The position numbers and the translations under genes are program-made. This document shows positions 38,087-50,353 of a stretch of DNA of 64,000 nucleotides, piece after piece. The notes beneath the pieces are model-generated. The model worked only from the letters and a program-made list of their open reading frames with translations. It had not been told where the DNA came from and ran no database searches. Positions within the stretch are counted from its first letter, which is position 1; each line of letters opens with the position of its first letter. The stretch is from the NCBI GenBank assembly GCA_016872795.1, contig VGYZ01000008.1:1-64000 (forward strand), given 5' to 3'. The DNA comes from Planctomycetota bacterium. GTDB taxonomy: Bacteria; Planctomycetota; UBA1135; GCA-002686595.

Positions 38087-38184
38087 GGGATGGGAACTAT
38101 GCTTCCTTGGTCGCTCGTGGAGTGGGAAGTATACTGCCCATTCCCGATCCGTGCAAGCACCCACCCCAACCCGCCGAGACGCCC
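38087..38184. promoter_or_regulatory. boxR/boxC divergent promoter and candidate operator
   Basis: 98-bp intergenic region with more A/T than its surroundings. It holds a direct repeat TGGGAACTATGC (38091-38102) and TGGGAAGTATAC (38123-38134), an 8-bp palindrome AGTATACT (38128-38135), and the half-sites GGGAA (38124-38128) and TTCCC (38141-38145). On the plus strand TTGGTC (38107-38112), 17 bp, then TATACT (38130-38135) fits a promoter for boxC, with the palindrome over its -10. The minus strand has CATAGT at 38101-38096 for boxR. A TGCA occurs at 38152. Binding by the regulator is inferred. Confidence 0.5.
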
Positions 38185-39834
<1,650 letters not shown>

Positions 39835-39858
39835 TTCCTTGGAGAGAAAAGCACGACC

Positions 39859-41277
39859 ATGACCGGCATCGACTATTCGCAGAAGATCCCCAACAATGTC
39901 GATCTCGCGAGCGACAAGCGACTGCAGCGCGCGCTCGAGGCTTGGCTGCCCAACTACCTCGAGTGGTGGGCGCAGATGGGTCCGACGGATTTCAACACCA
40001 AGGATGTCTACCTGCGCACGGCGATCAATGTTGGCGCCGAGGGCTGGGCGCACTTCGGCTATGTGAAGATGCCCGAGTATCGCTGGGGCATCTTCCTCGC
40101 TCCGGCGGAAGCGGGCCGCACGATCGGCTTCGGCGATCACTTCGGGCAGCCGGCGTGGCAGCAGGTTCCGGGCGAGTACCGCAACTGGCTGCGCCGCCTG
40201 ATCGTGACGCAGGCCGACACCGAGCCCGCAAGCGTCGAGCAGCAGCGCCTGCTCGGGCACACTGCACCGTCGCTCTACGACCTGCGCAACCTGTTCCAAG
40301 TGAATGTCGAGGAAGGCCGTCACCTGTGGGCGATGGTCTACCTGCTGCACACCTACTTCGGTAAGGACGGGCGCGAGGAAGCCGAGGAGCTGCTGCACCG
40401 CCGCTCGGGTAACGCCGACCACCCGCGCATCCTCGGCACATTCAACGAGCCCTGCGAGGACTGGCTGTCGTTCCTGTGCTTCACGATGTTCACGGACCGG
40501 GACGGCAAGTTCCAGCTGCTCGCGCTCGCCGAGTCGGGCTTCGATCCGCTCGCGCGCACCTGCCGCTTCATGCTGACCGAGGAGGCGCACCACATGTTCG
40601 TCGGCCAGACGGGCGTGGGCCGCGTGATCGAGAAGTCGCTGACCGTCATGCGCGATCACCCCGATCGCGATGTGCGCGACTTCGGCGCGATCCCGGTCGA
40701 CATCATCCAGAAGTACATCAACTTCTGGGCGAGCTCCTCGACCGACCTCTACGGCGCCGAGATCAGCTCTAACTCCGCCAACTTCTTCCGCTCGGGCCTC
40801 AAGGGCCGCGCCTACGAGGAGAAGCAGAAGGACCATCTCGCGCTCGAGCAGTCCTATCTGTTCGAGAACTTCGTCGACGGTCGCATCTCGAAGGAAGAGG
40901 TGCCGCTGCGCAACGCGATGAACGAGGTCCTGCGCGACGAGTATGTCAAGGACAACCTGCGCGGCATCGACTTCTGGAACCGCATCTGCGAGCGCCTCGA
41001 CTCGCCCGTGCGCTTCACGCTCCCGCACCGCCGCTTCCACCGCAAGATCGGCTGCTACGCCGGCGCGCACTTCCACCCGGTGACGGGCGAACTGCTCGAC
41101 GAGTCCACTTGGCTCGCCAATGTCGACACATGGCTGCCGACCGCCGCGGACAAGGCCTATGTCAAGTCGCTGATGAAGCCCGTCTACGAGCAGGGCAAGT
41201 ACGCCTCGTGGATCGCCGCGCCCGCCAAGGGCATCGACGAGAAGGGCATCGACTACGAGTATGTGAAGCTCGCCTGA
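39859..41277 (+). CDS. boxB: Benzoyl-CoA 2,3-epoxidase subunit BoxB
   Basis: 472 residues, the usual BoxB length. The diiron carboxylate ligands expected for the family are present: E122, E152 and H155 in NVEEGRHLW, D213, and E242 with H245 in LTEEAHHMF. BoxB inserts one oxygen into benzoyl-CoA to form the 2,3-epoxide, using electrons from the reductase BoxA. BoxA is not encoded in this window. The start ATG has GGAGAG 13 nt upstream, one of the clearer ribosome binding sites here. All ten NAY-Val pairs I read use NAT. A strong double hairpin follows the stop. Confidence 0.95.
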   Translation: MTGIDYSQKIPNNVDLASDKRLQRALEAWLPNYLEWWAQMGPTDFNTKDVYLRTAINVGAEGWAHFGYVKMPEYRWGIFLAPAEAGRTIGFGDHFGQPAWQQVPGEYRNWLRRLIVTQADTEPASVEQQRLLGHTAPSLYDLRNLFQVNVEEGRHLWAMVYLLHTYFGKDGREEAEELLHRRSGNADHPRILGTFNEPCEDWLSFLCFTMFTDRDGKFQLLALAESGFDPLARTCRFMLTEEAHHMFVGQTGVGRVIEKSLTVMRDHPDRDVRDFGAIPVDIIQKYINFWASSSTDLYGAEISSNSANFFRSGLKGRAYEEKQKDHLALEQSYLFENFVDGRISKEEVPLRNAMNEVLRDEYVKDNLRGIDFWNRICERLDSPVRFTLPHRRFHRKIGCYAGAHFHPVTGELLDESTWLANVDTWLPTAADKAYVKSLMKPVYEQGKYASWIAAPAKGIDEKGIDYEYVKLA

Positions 41278-41284
41278 GAGCTTC

Positions 41285-41302
41285 CCCCGTCGAGCGACGG
41301 GG
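41285..41302 (+). terminator. Short hairpin after boxB
   Basis: CCCCGTC, GAGC loop, GACGGGG; an 8-nt gap separates it from the boxB stop. It is followed by CTGTCTCG, not a proper T run. It may work together with the longer hairpin at 41322. Confidence 0.5.
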
Positions 41303-41321
41303 CTGTCTCGTCGACAAGCGT

Positions 41322-41357
41322 CCGGGCCGCGTTCCTCGTTCGAGGAGCGCGGCCCGG
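41322..41357. terminator. Long bidirectional hairpin between boxB and the b562-like gene
   Basis: A 36-nt inverted repeat with 17 paired positions (one G-T) and a two-base loop: left arm 41322-41338 starts CCGGGCCGCG, right arm 41341-41357 ends CGCGGCCCGG. It lies between convergent genes and is the most stable hairpin I noticed in the window. No T tract on either side. Confidence 0.65.
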
Positions 41358-41403
41358 AGTGTCGGGCGAGCGTCGCCCGCGGCATCGCGGGGCGGGGGAG
41401 AGG

Positions 41404-41862
41404 CTAGTGCTCCTCTTCCTTCTGGTACTTGTCGTGGCCTTCCTTCTTGAAGCGCGTCAGCTCGTCCTTGGCGATCTTGGTGGCGTCTTCGAACTTGCCG
41501 TCGAGGATCGCGACTTCGAGCTTGGCCGTGGTCGCGAGCAGGTCGGCCATCATCCTGCGGTAGCCGACGAGTTCTTCGGCGTTGAGGTCGTGGGGCTTGC
41601 TCGACTTGGCGGCGACGATGCCACTCTGCATGCGCACGACGGCCTCGAGCGACTTGTCCTTGGTCTCGGCGGTGATGCCGCCCTTGAGCAGCGTCTTGAG
41701 CGCGCCGTTCATGCTCTCCATCGACTCTTCGAGCACATCGTCGGCGGCCGGACGGGGAGCGACCGGGCGGGAAGCCGGGATGTCGGCCGGCGCGGGCAGT
41801 GCGGCGGCGAGGCCGAAGCCGGTGGCGCCGAGGAGGGCGAGGGCGAGGAGCTTCTTCTGCAT
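41404..41862 (-). CDS. Cytochrome b562-like secreted protein
   Basis: 152 residues from the ATG at 41862 with signal peptide MQKKLLALALLGATGFGLAAA and a Pro/Ala linker. The mature part is all-helical, with four predicted helices. Methionines occur in the first helix (M48, M51 in LEESMESMNGALKTL), and the last helix TRFKKEGHDKYQ has a histidine (H143) where cytochrome b562 has its heme histidine, before a K-Y-R/Q end. A Met/His heme site is plausible, giving a periplasmic electron carrier or a heme-free relative. TAGGCT lies about 50 nt upstream of the start. Divergent from the mutase gene. Confidence 0.6.
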   Translation of the reverse strand: MQKKLLALALLGATGFGLAAALPAPADIPASRPVAPRPAADDVLEESMESMNGALKTLLKGGITAETKDKSLEAVVRMQSGIVAAKSSKPHDLNAEELVGYRRMMADLLATTAKLEVAILDGKFEDATKIAKDELTRFKKEGHDKYQKEEEH

Positions 41863-41936
41863 GACATTGGATCCTTGTGCGTGGAGGTCTGTGCGCTCGA
41901 AACCGCTCGCGGAGCCTAGCGTTCCGGCGCTGCCGC

Positions 41937-41942
41937 TAGAAT
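41937..41942 (+). promoter_or_regulatory. Candidate -10 element of the mutase gene
   Basis: TAGAAT, 10 nt before the ATG at 41953, within CTAGAATCCGGC. The identical 12-mer precedes the carboxylase gene (47436-47447). The short spacing would give an almost leaderless mRNA. Confidence 0.5.
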
Positions 41943-41952
41943 CCGGCGCCCC

Positions 41953-43596
41953 ATGAGCTCGAGCGAAGATCCCCGCCCCGACCCGGGCCTGCAGCGCTGG
42001 AAGTCGGATGTCTGGACGAAGGCCAAGAAGGGCGAGCGCCGCACGAGCTTCGCCACGCCGTCCGGGCTCGAGCCGCAGCCGCTCTACGGCGGTGCCGCCG
42101 ACGGCGGCTTTCCCGGCGAGTACCCCTACACGCGCGGCGTGCGCGCGACCATGTACCGCGGGCGGCTGTGGACCATGCGCCAGTACGCGGGCTTCTCGAG
42201 CGCGCGCGACACCAACCAGCGCTTCCGCGTGCTGCTCGCCAGCGGCCAGACGGGGCTCTCGACGGCCTTCGACCTGCCGACGCAGATCGGCTACGACTCC
42301 GACCATCCGCTCGCCGCGCCGGAAGTGGGCCTCGTCGGCGTGCCGATCAACTCGCTCGCGGACATGGAGCTCCTGTTCGACTCGATCCCGCTCGGCGACG
42401 TGTCGACCTCGATGACGATCAACGCCACGGCGCCGATCCTGCTCTGCATGTATGTCGCGCTCTGCCGTCGCGCGAACATGCCGGCCGAGAAGATCCGCGG
42501 CACGGTGCAGAACGACATCCTCAAAGAGTACGCGGCGCGCGGGAATTACCGCTTCCCGGCGAGCCCGTCGATGCGGCTCGTGACCGACCTGATGAGCTTC
42601 GCGCGCACGCACGCGCCGGCCTGGAACACGATCTCGATCTCGGGCTACCACATTCGCGAGGCTGGCTCGACGGCGGTGCAGGAGGTGGCCTTCACGCTCG
42701 CCAACGGTCGCGCCTATGTGAAGGCCGCGCTCGAGGCGGGGCTTCCGCTCGATGAGTTTGCGCCGCGGCTCTCGTTCTTCTTCAACGCGCACAACCACTT
42801 GTTCGAAGAGGTCGCGAAGTTCCGTGCGGCGCGGCGCATGTGGGCGCGCATGATGCGCGAGGAGTTCGGCGCGAAGGATCCCGAGAGCTGGATGCTGCGC
42901 TTTCACACGCAGACGGCGGGCTCGATGCTGACGAGCCAGCAGCCCGACAACAACATCGTGCGCGTGACCGTGCAGGCGCTCGCTGCGATCTTCGGCGGAA
43001 CGCAGTCGCTGCACACCAACTCGCGCGACGAGGCACTCTCACTGCCGAGCGAGGAGTCCGCGCGGCTCGCGCTGCGCACGCAGCAGGTGCTCGCCCACGA
43101 GTCGGGCGTCGCGGATGTGATCGATCCGCTCGGCGGCGCGCCGTACATCGAGGCGCTCACCGACGAGCTCGAGCGGCGCGCGCTCGAGCTCATGGCCGAG
43201 GTCGAGCGCCGCGGCGGAGCCGTGCAGGCGATCGAGCAGGGCTTCGTGCAGCGCGAGATCCACAAGAGCGCCATGGCGTGGCAGCGCGATGTCGAGTCGA
43301 AGGGGCGCACGATCGTGGGCGTGAACGAGTTCAACCTGGCCGAGCCCGCGCCGCGCATCTTCCGCCCCGACCCCTCGGCGCGCGAAGCGGTCTTGCAGGA
43401 CCTCGCGCGCGTGCGCGCCTCGCGCGACTCGCTCAAGGTCGCCGCTGCGCTCGAGGCCGTCGACCGCACCGCACTCGGCTCCACCAACCTGCTCGAGGCC
43501 ATCCTGCCCGCCGTCGAGTGCTACGCCACCTTGGGCGAGATCTGCGCCGTGCTCGAGAAGCGCTTCGGCGTCTACCAGACTCCCGAAGTGCTCTAG
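41953..43596 (+). CDS. Methylmalonyl-CoA mutase, large subunit (catalytic domain only)
   Basis: 547 residues covering the substrate-binding TIM barrel of the acyl-CoA mutases: EYPYTRGVRATMYRGRLWTM (about 56-75), GQTGLSTAFDLPTQIGYDSD, QNDILKEYAARGNY, and HTQTAGSMLTSQQPDNN. The YPYTRG tyrosine and the arginine in SPSMRLVTD match the methylmalonyl-specific residues as far as I can align by eye. The B12-binding domain is absent, so a separate small subunit elsewhere is required, as in other split mutases. It interconverts (R)-methylmalonyl-CoA and succinyl-CoA. The epimerase gene follows after 38 bp. Confidence 0.92.
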   Translation: MSSSEDPRPDPGLQRWKSDVWTKAKKGERRTSFATPSGLEPQPLYGGAADGGFPGEYPYTRGVRATMYRGRLWTMRQYAGFSSARDTNQRFRVLLASGQTGLSTAFDLPTQIGYDSDHPLAAPEVGLVGVPINSLADMELLFDSIPLGDVSTSMTINATAPILLCMYVALCRRANMPAEKIRGTVQNDILKEYAARGNYRFPASPSMRLVTDLMSFARTHAPAWNTISISGYHIREAGSTAVQEVAFTLANGRAYVKAALEAGLPLDEFAPRLSFFFNAHNHLFEEVAKFRAARRMWARMMREEFGAKDPESWMLRFHTQTAGSMLTSQQPDNNIVRVTVQALAAIFGGTQSLHTNSRDEALSLPSEESARLALRTQQVLAHESGVADVIDPLGGAPYIEALTDELERRALELMAEVERRGGAVQAIEQGFVQREIHKSAMAWQRDVESKGRTIVGVNEFNLAEPAPRIFRPDPSAREAVLQDLARVRASRDSLKVAAALEAVDRTALGSTNLLEAILPAVECYATLGEICAVLEKRFGVYQTPEVL

Positions 43597-43634
43597 CCCG
43601 CATCGACAGCGTTCGCGCGAGGTATCCTGCAACC

Positions 43635-44075
43635 ATGAGCGTTCCGTCCCAGCTTGCGCCGCTCGTTCGCGGCGTCCACCACATCGCGATCGTCGTGCCG
43701 TCGATCGCAGAGGCCCGCAAGATCTACGAGGGAGTGCTCGGGCTGGCGGCGAGCGAGCCGGAGTTCGTGGCGGACCAGACGGTCAATGTGCTCGTCACAT
43801 ACGCGGGGACGCAGCGCATCGAGCTCGTCGAGCCGGCGTCGAGCGATTCGCCGGTGTCGAAGTTCCTCGCCAAGACCGGCGGCGGCCTGCACCATGTCGC
43901 CTACAAGGTCGACGACATCGCTGCGGCGCTCGCGGTGCTCAAGACCGCGGGCCTACGCCTGATCGACGAGACTCCGCGCAAGGGCGCGCACGGCACGACC
44001 ATCGCCTTCGTGCATCCCGCCGCCACCGGAGGCGTGCTGACCGAGCTCGTGCAGGACGCCGAGCACGGCCACTAG
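43635..44075 (+). CDS. mce: Methylmalonyl-CoA epimerase
   Basis: 146 residues of the glyoxalase/VOC fold. GVHHIAIVVPSIAEARKIYEG opens the first module, IELVEPASSDSPVSKFL follows, and GGGLHHVAYKVDDI opens the second. These are the metal-ligand His and Glu segments and the SPxxKFL loop typical of this epimerase. It converts (S)- to (R)-methylmalonyl-CoA for the mutase encoded just upstream. TATCCT at 43623-43628 is 6 nt before the ATG, so it may also have its own promoter. Convergent with the endonuclease gene at 44121. Confidence 0.95.
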   Translation: MSVPSQLAPLVRGVHHIAIVVPSIAEARKIYEGVLGLAASEPEFVADQTVNVLVTYAGTQRIELVEPASSDSPVSKFLAKTGGGLHHVAYKVDDIAAALAVLKTAGLRLIDETPRKGAHGTTIAFVHPAATGGVLTELVQDAEHGH

Positions 44076-44120
44076 CGGCGGCAGAGAGCGCGATCGCCTC
44101 GCGGCCCAGCGCGCGCGGAA

Positions 44121-45446
44121 TCAAGGGCGCGTCGTGAACTGCAGCCCGTTGGAGAGGTTGGTGGTGCCCGGAGCGGGCGGGTCGCGCAGCCATGCTTGCG
44201 CGTAGACGACCTGTCCAGCGGAGAAAGGCTGGCCGAGGGCTCCCGGGCGCGTCGAGAGGAAGTTGAGCCAGTCGACCGAGAACGAGCCGTTGCAGAGATT
44301 GGTCGTGCCGCCGGAATTCAGGGAGTTGAGACGCTGCGTGGGCGACTTCACGCACAAGAAGCTCGTGCTGCCCGGCGCCCAGACGGCGGCGTGCGGCGCG
44401 CTGATGCCGTAGAAGATCAGGCCGGTCTTCTGGCCTTCGACATTGCCCGTCGAGAGCGTGAAGCCAGAGCTCGCGGCGACGCTCGGGTTGCCGCTCGCGC
44501 TCATCGTCGGCAGGCAGCCGTTGGTGGTCGTGCCCGCGGTGCAGTAGGTCGTGGCGACCGCGCACGAGTTGCTGAACAGGCACGCGACCCACTCGGGGTG
44601 ATCGATGAACGGATTGCGGTTGCCTTGGAAGGAGTAGACGATGTCGTTCTTGCGTCGCTCCCACGCATCCGGTGGGTCCTGCTGGTGCCACTGCAGCAAC
44701 ACGGACTTCATGCCCATGTAGGCGACCGAGACATTGTTGCCCGTGGAGGAGTTCGCGATCAGGGACTGCGTGTCGGTGACGATCAGGTCGGGCTCGGGGC
44801 AGCCCGTGCCGCCGTGGGAACCGCCGTTGTAGCGCACGTCGGCGTACAGGATTGCGCGCGCCACATCGCCGCGGCGCGCGCTCCACACTTCCCAACCGTT
44901 GGTGACCGTCGTGCCGCTGCCCCAGTTCGAGTTGCCCGGGTACGCGCCGGACCCGCCGCCGACGCCCGCGTTGGCGACCGTGGTGAACTCCTGACAGCCC
45001 GAGCAGGCGCGGTAGGGAGCGTTGCCGCGGTCGGTGTTGTACTGGATGTCGCACAGGAACAGCATGTGGCAGTCGGTGTACGGGTAGTTGCACCCGCCAT
45101 CGACCGGAAAGCCGTAGCTGTTCGGCCAGGTGTGCTCGCGGTTGTAGAAATTGTTGCCGCCGCTCTGCTTGGCGAGCGAGGTGTTCTTGTAGAGGTCGAG
45201 CACGCGCGTCGCGTTGGTCGGGTCCTCACAGGCCGCGTTGAGCACATCCCAAGTGTCGGTGCCGCTCGCCGTGTAGGCGATGCGCAGATGGTCGTCGATG
45301 AGCTCGTGCAGGGTGTCGCGCAGCGTCGTGGGGCTCGTGGGGTCGACCGAGTTGTAGTAGCCGCTCGGCGCCTGCGCGAGCAGCGGCGAGGCGCTGAGCG
45401 CGCCGGCCGCGAGCAGGGGGACGCAACGGGAGAACGGGGACGCCAT
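44121..45446 (-). CDS. Secreted endonuclease I with C-terminal secreted-protein module
   Basis: 441 residues with signal peptide MASPFSRCVPLLAAGALSASPLLA. Residues about 30-292 are an EndA/NucM-type endonuclease I. NREHTWPNSYGF (102-113) holds the catalytic His. GDVARAILYADVRY and WERRKNDIVYSFQGNRNPFI (about 262-281) follow, the latter the conserved metal-site end. Non-specific nucleic-acid cleavage outside the cell is expected. Residues 301-441 form a separate cysteine-containing module shared with the secreted proteins at 55461, 59175 and 63004. CCTAGG lies upstream. The six-cysteine content fits an exported protein. Confidence 0.9.
   Translation of the reverse strand: MASPFSRCVPLLAAGALSASPLLAQAPSGYYNSVDPTSPTTLRDTLHELIDDHLRIAYTASGTDTWDVLNAACEDPTNATRVLDLYKNTSLAKQSGGNNFYNREHTWPNSYGFPVDGGCNYPYTDCHMLFLCDIQYNTDRGNAPYRACSGCQEFTTVANAGVGGGSGAYPGNSNWGSGTTVTNGWEVWSARRGDVARAILYADVRYNGGSHGGTGCPEPDLIVTDTQSLIANSSTGNNVSVAYMGMKSVLLQWHQQDPPDAWERRKNDIVYSFQGNRNPFIDHPEWVACLFSNSCAVATTYCTAGTTTNGCLPTMSASGNPSVAASSGFTLSTGNVEGQKTGLIFYGISAPHAAVWAPGSTSFLCVKSPTQRLNSLNSGGTTNLCNGSFSVDWLNFLSTRPGALGQPFSAGQVVYAQAWLRDPPAPGTTNLSNGLQFTTRP
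44124..44546 (-). repeat. C-terminal secreted-protein module, copy A
   Basis: Residues 301-441 of the endonuclease. Key positions: opening YCT, then GC, VEGQKTGLIFYG, SFLCVKSPTQR, LCNGSF, a D-W-x-x-F, W-x-R-D-P and the ending TTNLSNGLQFT. Compare 56033-56464, 59178-59588 and 63007-63462. Confidence 0.75.
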
Positions 45447-45503
45447 GAACTCTTCTGACCCCCAGCGCGGCCCAAGAGGTTCGGCAAACGCTCGGGAAAC
45501 CTC

Positions 45504-47192
<1,689 letters not shown>

Positions 47193-47436
47193 GAGCCGAT
47201 CATACCAGGTACTCTCGCGCACCCGCCACTTTGCCTGGTGTCCGTGCCTCGCAGGGGCGACCTCGCGGTACAGAGAGCACATCCGCCCCTGGGGCGTTGC
47301 CGCCGAATCCAGCGCAGCGCTCGCGAACGACAGCGCCCGCGCGGCAAGGCAGAGCGGAGCCGGACTTGAGCCGCGCGCGCTCGACATGGAATGTCGGTGC
47401 GCATCGGCGGGGGATGCCGACTGCCCCGTTGGTCAC

Positions 47437-47442
47437 TAGAAT
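47437..47442 (+). promoter_or_regulatory. Candidate -10 element of the carboxylase gene
   Basis: TAGAAT inside CTAGAATCCGGC, the same 12-mer as before the mutase gene. It is 13 nt before an in-frame ATG at 47456 and 43 nt before the ATG at 47486. The spacing seen elsewhere favours 47456 as the start; the protein family favours 47486. Confidence 0.45.
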
Positions 47443-47485
47443 CCGGCCTGCCAAGATGCTCCGGGACAGCCTTCGGAACCAAGCG

Positions 47486-49036
47486 ATGACCCAAGAGACT
47501 TTCCTCGAACGCTTGCGCCGCATGCGCGAGCTCACCCTCCAAGGCGGCGGCCCCGAGCGCATCGCGGCCCAGCACAAGAAGGGCAAGCTGACGGCTCGCG
47601 AGCGGATCGACCTCTTGCTCGACGAGGGCTCGTTCACCGAGCTCGACCGCTTCGTGACGCACCGCTGCACCGACTTCGGGATGCAGGAGCAACAGATCCT
47701 CGGCGACGGCGTGGTCACGGGCCACGGTCTGATCGATGGGCGACCGATGTACGTCTACGCGCAGGACTTCACGGTCTTCGGCGGATCGCTCTCGGAAACC
47801 CACGCCCAGAAGATCTGCAAGGTCATGGACATGGCGCTCAAGGTCGGTGTGCCCGTGATCGGGCTCAATGACTCGGGCGGCGCGCGCATTCAGGAGGGCG
47901 TGAGCTCGCTCGGCGGCTACGCGGAGATCTTCTGGCGCAACACGCAGGCTTCCGGAGTCGTGCCGCAGCTCTCGGCGATCATGGGGCCCTGTGCCGGTGG
48001 CGCGGTGTACAGCCCGGCGATCACCGACTTCATCTTCATGGTCGACCAGACCTCGTACATGCACATCACCGGCCCGGATGTGGTGAAGAGCGTGACGCAC
48101 GAGCTCGTGACGAGCGAGGAGCTCGGAGGCTCGGAGGTGCACACGACCAAGTCGGGCTCGGCGCACTTCCGCTCGAGCGATGGCAAGAACTGCATCGCGC
48201 TTTTGCGCAGAGTGTTCGGCTATCTGCCGCTCAACAACGCGGAGGATGCGCCCTTCGTCCCGACCGACGATCCGCACGACCGCATGGATCGCGAGCTCGA
48301 CACGCTCTGCCCCGAGGATCCGTCGAAGCCCTACGACATGCACCAAGTGATCTCGCGCGTCGTCGACCGCGGCTCGTTCCTCGAAGTGCACGCAGAATAT
48401 GCGATGAACATTCTCGTCGGTTTCGCGCGGCTAGGCGGCCGCGTCGTCGGCATCGTCGCCAACCAGCCGAGCGTGCTCGCGGGCTGTCTCGACATCGATG
48501 CGAGCGTCAAGGGCGCGCGCTTCATTCGCTTCTGCGACGCTTTCAACATCCCGCTCGTCACCTTCGAGGATGTCCCAGGCTTCCTGCCGGGCACCGTGCA
48601 GGAGTGGAACGGCATCATCCGCCACGGCGCGAAGCTCCTGTACGCCTACTGCGAGGCGACGGTGCCGAAGCTCACCGTCATCACGCGCAAGGCCTATGGC
48701 GGCGCCTACGACGTGATGAGCTCCAAGCACATTCGCGGCGATGTCAACCTCGGCTGGCCCGCGGCCACCGTGGCCGTCATGGGCGCCGCGGGCGCGACGA
48801 AGATCCTCTACCGCCGCGAGATCGACAAGGCCAAGGATCCGCCGGCGTTCGAGCGCGAGAAGACCGCCGAGTACGAGGCCACCTTCAACAACCCCTACAA
48901 GGCGGCCGCGCGCGGCTACCTCGACGATGTCATCGAGCCGCATCTGACGCGTCCCTACCTGATCCGCTCCCTCGAGCTCTTGAAGACCAAGCACGAACAG
49001 CGCCCGCTGCGCAAGCACGGCAACATCCCGCTGTAG
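47486..49036 (+). CDS. Acyl-CoA (propionyl-CoA) carboxylase, carboxyltransferase beta subunit
   Basis: 516 residues from the ATG at 47486 (in-frame ATG at 47456 adds ten). Full carboxyltransferase fold: [20 protein letters not shown] (about 27-46), [20 protein letters not shown] and [16 protein letters not shown] in the first half, then [30 protein letters not shown] and [17 protein letters not shown] in the second. It transfers carboxyl from biotin to acyl-CoA. Neighbouring mutase and epimerase genes point to propionyl-CoA as substrate. The biotin carboxylase/carrier subunit is not in the window. Divergent from the sensor kinase; convergent with the aminotransferase at 49103. Confidence 0.92.
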   Translation: MTQETFLERLRRMRELTLQGGGPERIAAQHKKGKLTARERIDLLLDEGSFTELDRFVTHRCTDFGMQEQQILGDGVVTGHGLIDGRPMYVYAQDFTVFGGSLSETHAQKICKVMDMALKVGVPVIGLNDSGGARIQEGVSSLGGYAEIFWRNTQASGVVPQLSAIMGPCAGGAVYSPAITDFIFMVDQTSYMHITGPDVVKSVTHELVTSEELGGSEVHTTKSGSAHFRSSDGKNCIALLRRVFGYLPLNNAEDAPFVPTDDPHDRMDRELDTLCPEDPSKPYDMHQVISRVVDRGSFLEVHAEYAMNILVGFARLGGRVVGIVANQPSVLAGCLDIDASVKGARFIRFCDAFNIPLVTFEDVPGFLPGTVQEWNGIIRHGAKLLYAYCEATVPKLTVITRKAYGGAYDVMSSKHIRGDVNLGWPAATVAVMGAAGATKILYRREIDKAKDPPAFEREKTAEYEATFNNPYKAAARGYLDDVIEPHLTRPYLIRSLELLKTKHEQRPLRKHGNIPL

Positions 49037-49102
49037 CGGACCTGCTGCTCATGCATGGCGGCGCGCTCCGCCGAGGCTTGGCGTGCCGCCCTTCCGCGGG
49101 CG

Positions 49103-50353
49103 TCAGGCGGAGAGCGCGAGCAGCGCGGAAACGAGCGTGTCGAGTTCGGCTTCGCTGGTGTAGAGGTGCGGGGTGATGCGCACGCCTTGCACATTGGCGA
49201 CATCGATGGCGACGGTGTAGATGCGATGCTCGTCGAGCAGGCGGCGCGCGAGATCGGCGGGGGCGAGGCCTTCGATGCCGACATTGGCGATGGCGCAGGA
49301 ACGCGCAGGGTCGGAGGGCGTGTTGAGGCGGATGCGCGGGCGGCCGCGGACGCGTTCGGACCACGAGCGCTGGAGGTGGCGCAGGCGCGCGGACTTGCGC
49401 TCGATCCCGATCGACTCGTGGAACGCGATCGCGTCGCGCAGCGCGAGGTCGATGTGCGCGGGGTAGGTGCCGCTGTGGGCGAGACGCGCGATGTCGTCGG
49501 CGGGCTTGGGCGGGGGCGCGAGGAGCGGCCACAGGCCCGCGACGCGCTCGCGACGCACATACAGCAACCCAGCGCCGAGCGGGCAGCCGAGCCACTTGTG
49601 CAGGCTCGCCCCGTAGTAGTCGCAGCCGAGGTCGGGCAGCGCGAAGTCGAGGTGCGCGAAGGAATGCGCGCCGTCGACCAAGACCGCGACGCCGCGCTCG
49701 TGCGCCATGTCGCACAGCTTGCGCACCGGCAGGACTTGGCCGGTGATGTTGATCATGTGCGAGACGAGGAGCAGGCGAGTGCGCGGCGTGAGCGCGCGTG
49801 CGTAGAGCTCGACCAGCTCGTCATCGGAGCGCGGATCGAGCGGCACGGACACGCGCTTGCAGAGCACGCCGTGGCGGCGGCCGACTTGCTCGAACATCTC
49901 GAGCATCGTGCCGTAGTCCTGCTCGGCCATCACGACCTCGTCGCCGGCCTTCCAGTCGTGGCCGGAGATCACCATGTCGAGGGACTCGGTGGTGTTGCGC
50001 GTGATCGCGAGCTCCTCGACGGAGCAGCGCGCGACGCGCGCGAGCGCCGCGCGCGCTGCCATGCGTTCGTCCGCAGAGCGCGTGCGCATGTAGTGCGCGC
50101 CCTCGAAGTTCACCGTGCGCATGTGCTCGACGAGCGCCTCGAGCACAGGCTGCGCCATGATCGAGTAGTAGCCGTTCTCGAGGTTGATGAAGTCGCTCCG
50201 CAGTCGATAGCGCGCGCGCAATTCGGCCCAGAAATCTGGCGAGCGCGCCAGCTGTGCGGGCTCGAGCGCGGCCCAGCGCGCCCACGCGCTCTCGCCCAGC
50301 AACGCCGAGAGCGAACACGCACCCGCACCGCGCAGGAACTCACGCTTGTCCAT
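49103..50353 (-). CDS. Class V aminotransferase-fold PLP enzyme, exported
   Basis: 416 residues. The N-terminus MDKREFLRGAGACSLSALLG resembles a Tat signal in which the first arginine is Lys (KR-x-F-L), so export in folded form with its cofactor is plausible. The fold is that of class V aminotransferases and cysteine desulfurase relatives: ITRNTTESLDMVI (phosphate site), LLLVSHMINITGQVLPV, VLVDGAHSFAHLDF, and the PLP lysine K253 in YGASLHKWLGCPLGAG. The desulfurase catalytic cysteine loop is absent, so isopenicillin-N-epimerase-like or kynureninase-like chemistry is possible; the substrate is unknown. Confidence 0.82.
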   Translation of the reverse strand: MDKREFLRGAGACSLSALLGESAWARWAALEPAQLARSPDFWAELRARYRLRSDFINLENGYYSIMAQPVLEALVEHMRTVNFEGAHYMRTRSADERMAARAALARVARCSVEELAITRNTTESLDMVISGHDWKAGDEVVMAEQDYGTMLEMFEQVGRRHGVLCKRVSVPLDPRSDDELVELYARALTPRTRLLLVSHMINITGQVLPVRKLCDMAHERGVAVLVDGAHSFAHLDFALPDLGCDYYGASLHKWLGCPLGAGLLYVRRERVAGLWPLLAPPPKPADDIARLAHSGTYPAHIDLALRDAIAFHESIGIERKSARLRHLQRSWSERVRGRPRIRLNTPSDPARSCAIANVGIEGLAPADLARRLLDEHRIYTVAIDVANVQGVRITPHLYTSEAELDTLVSALLALSA

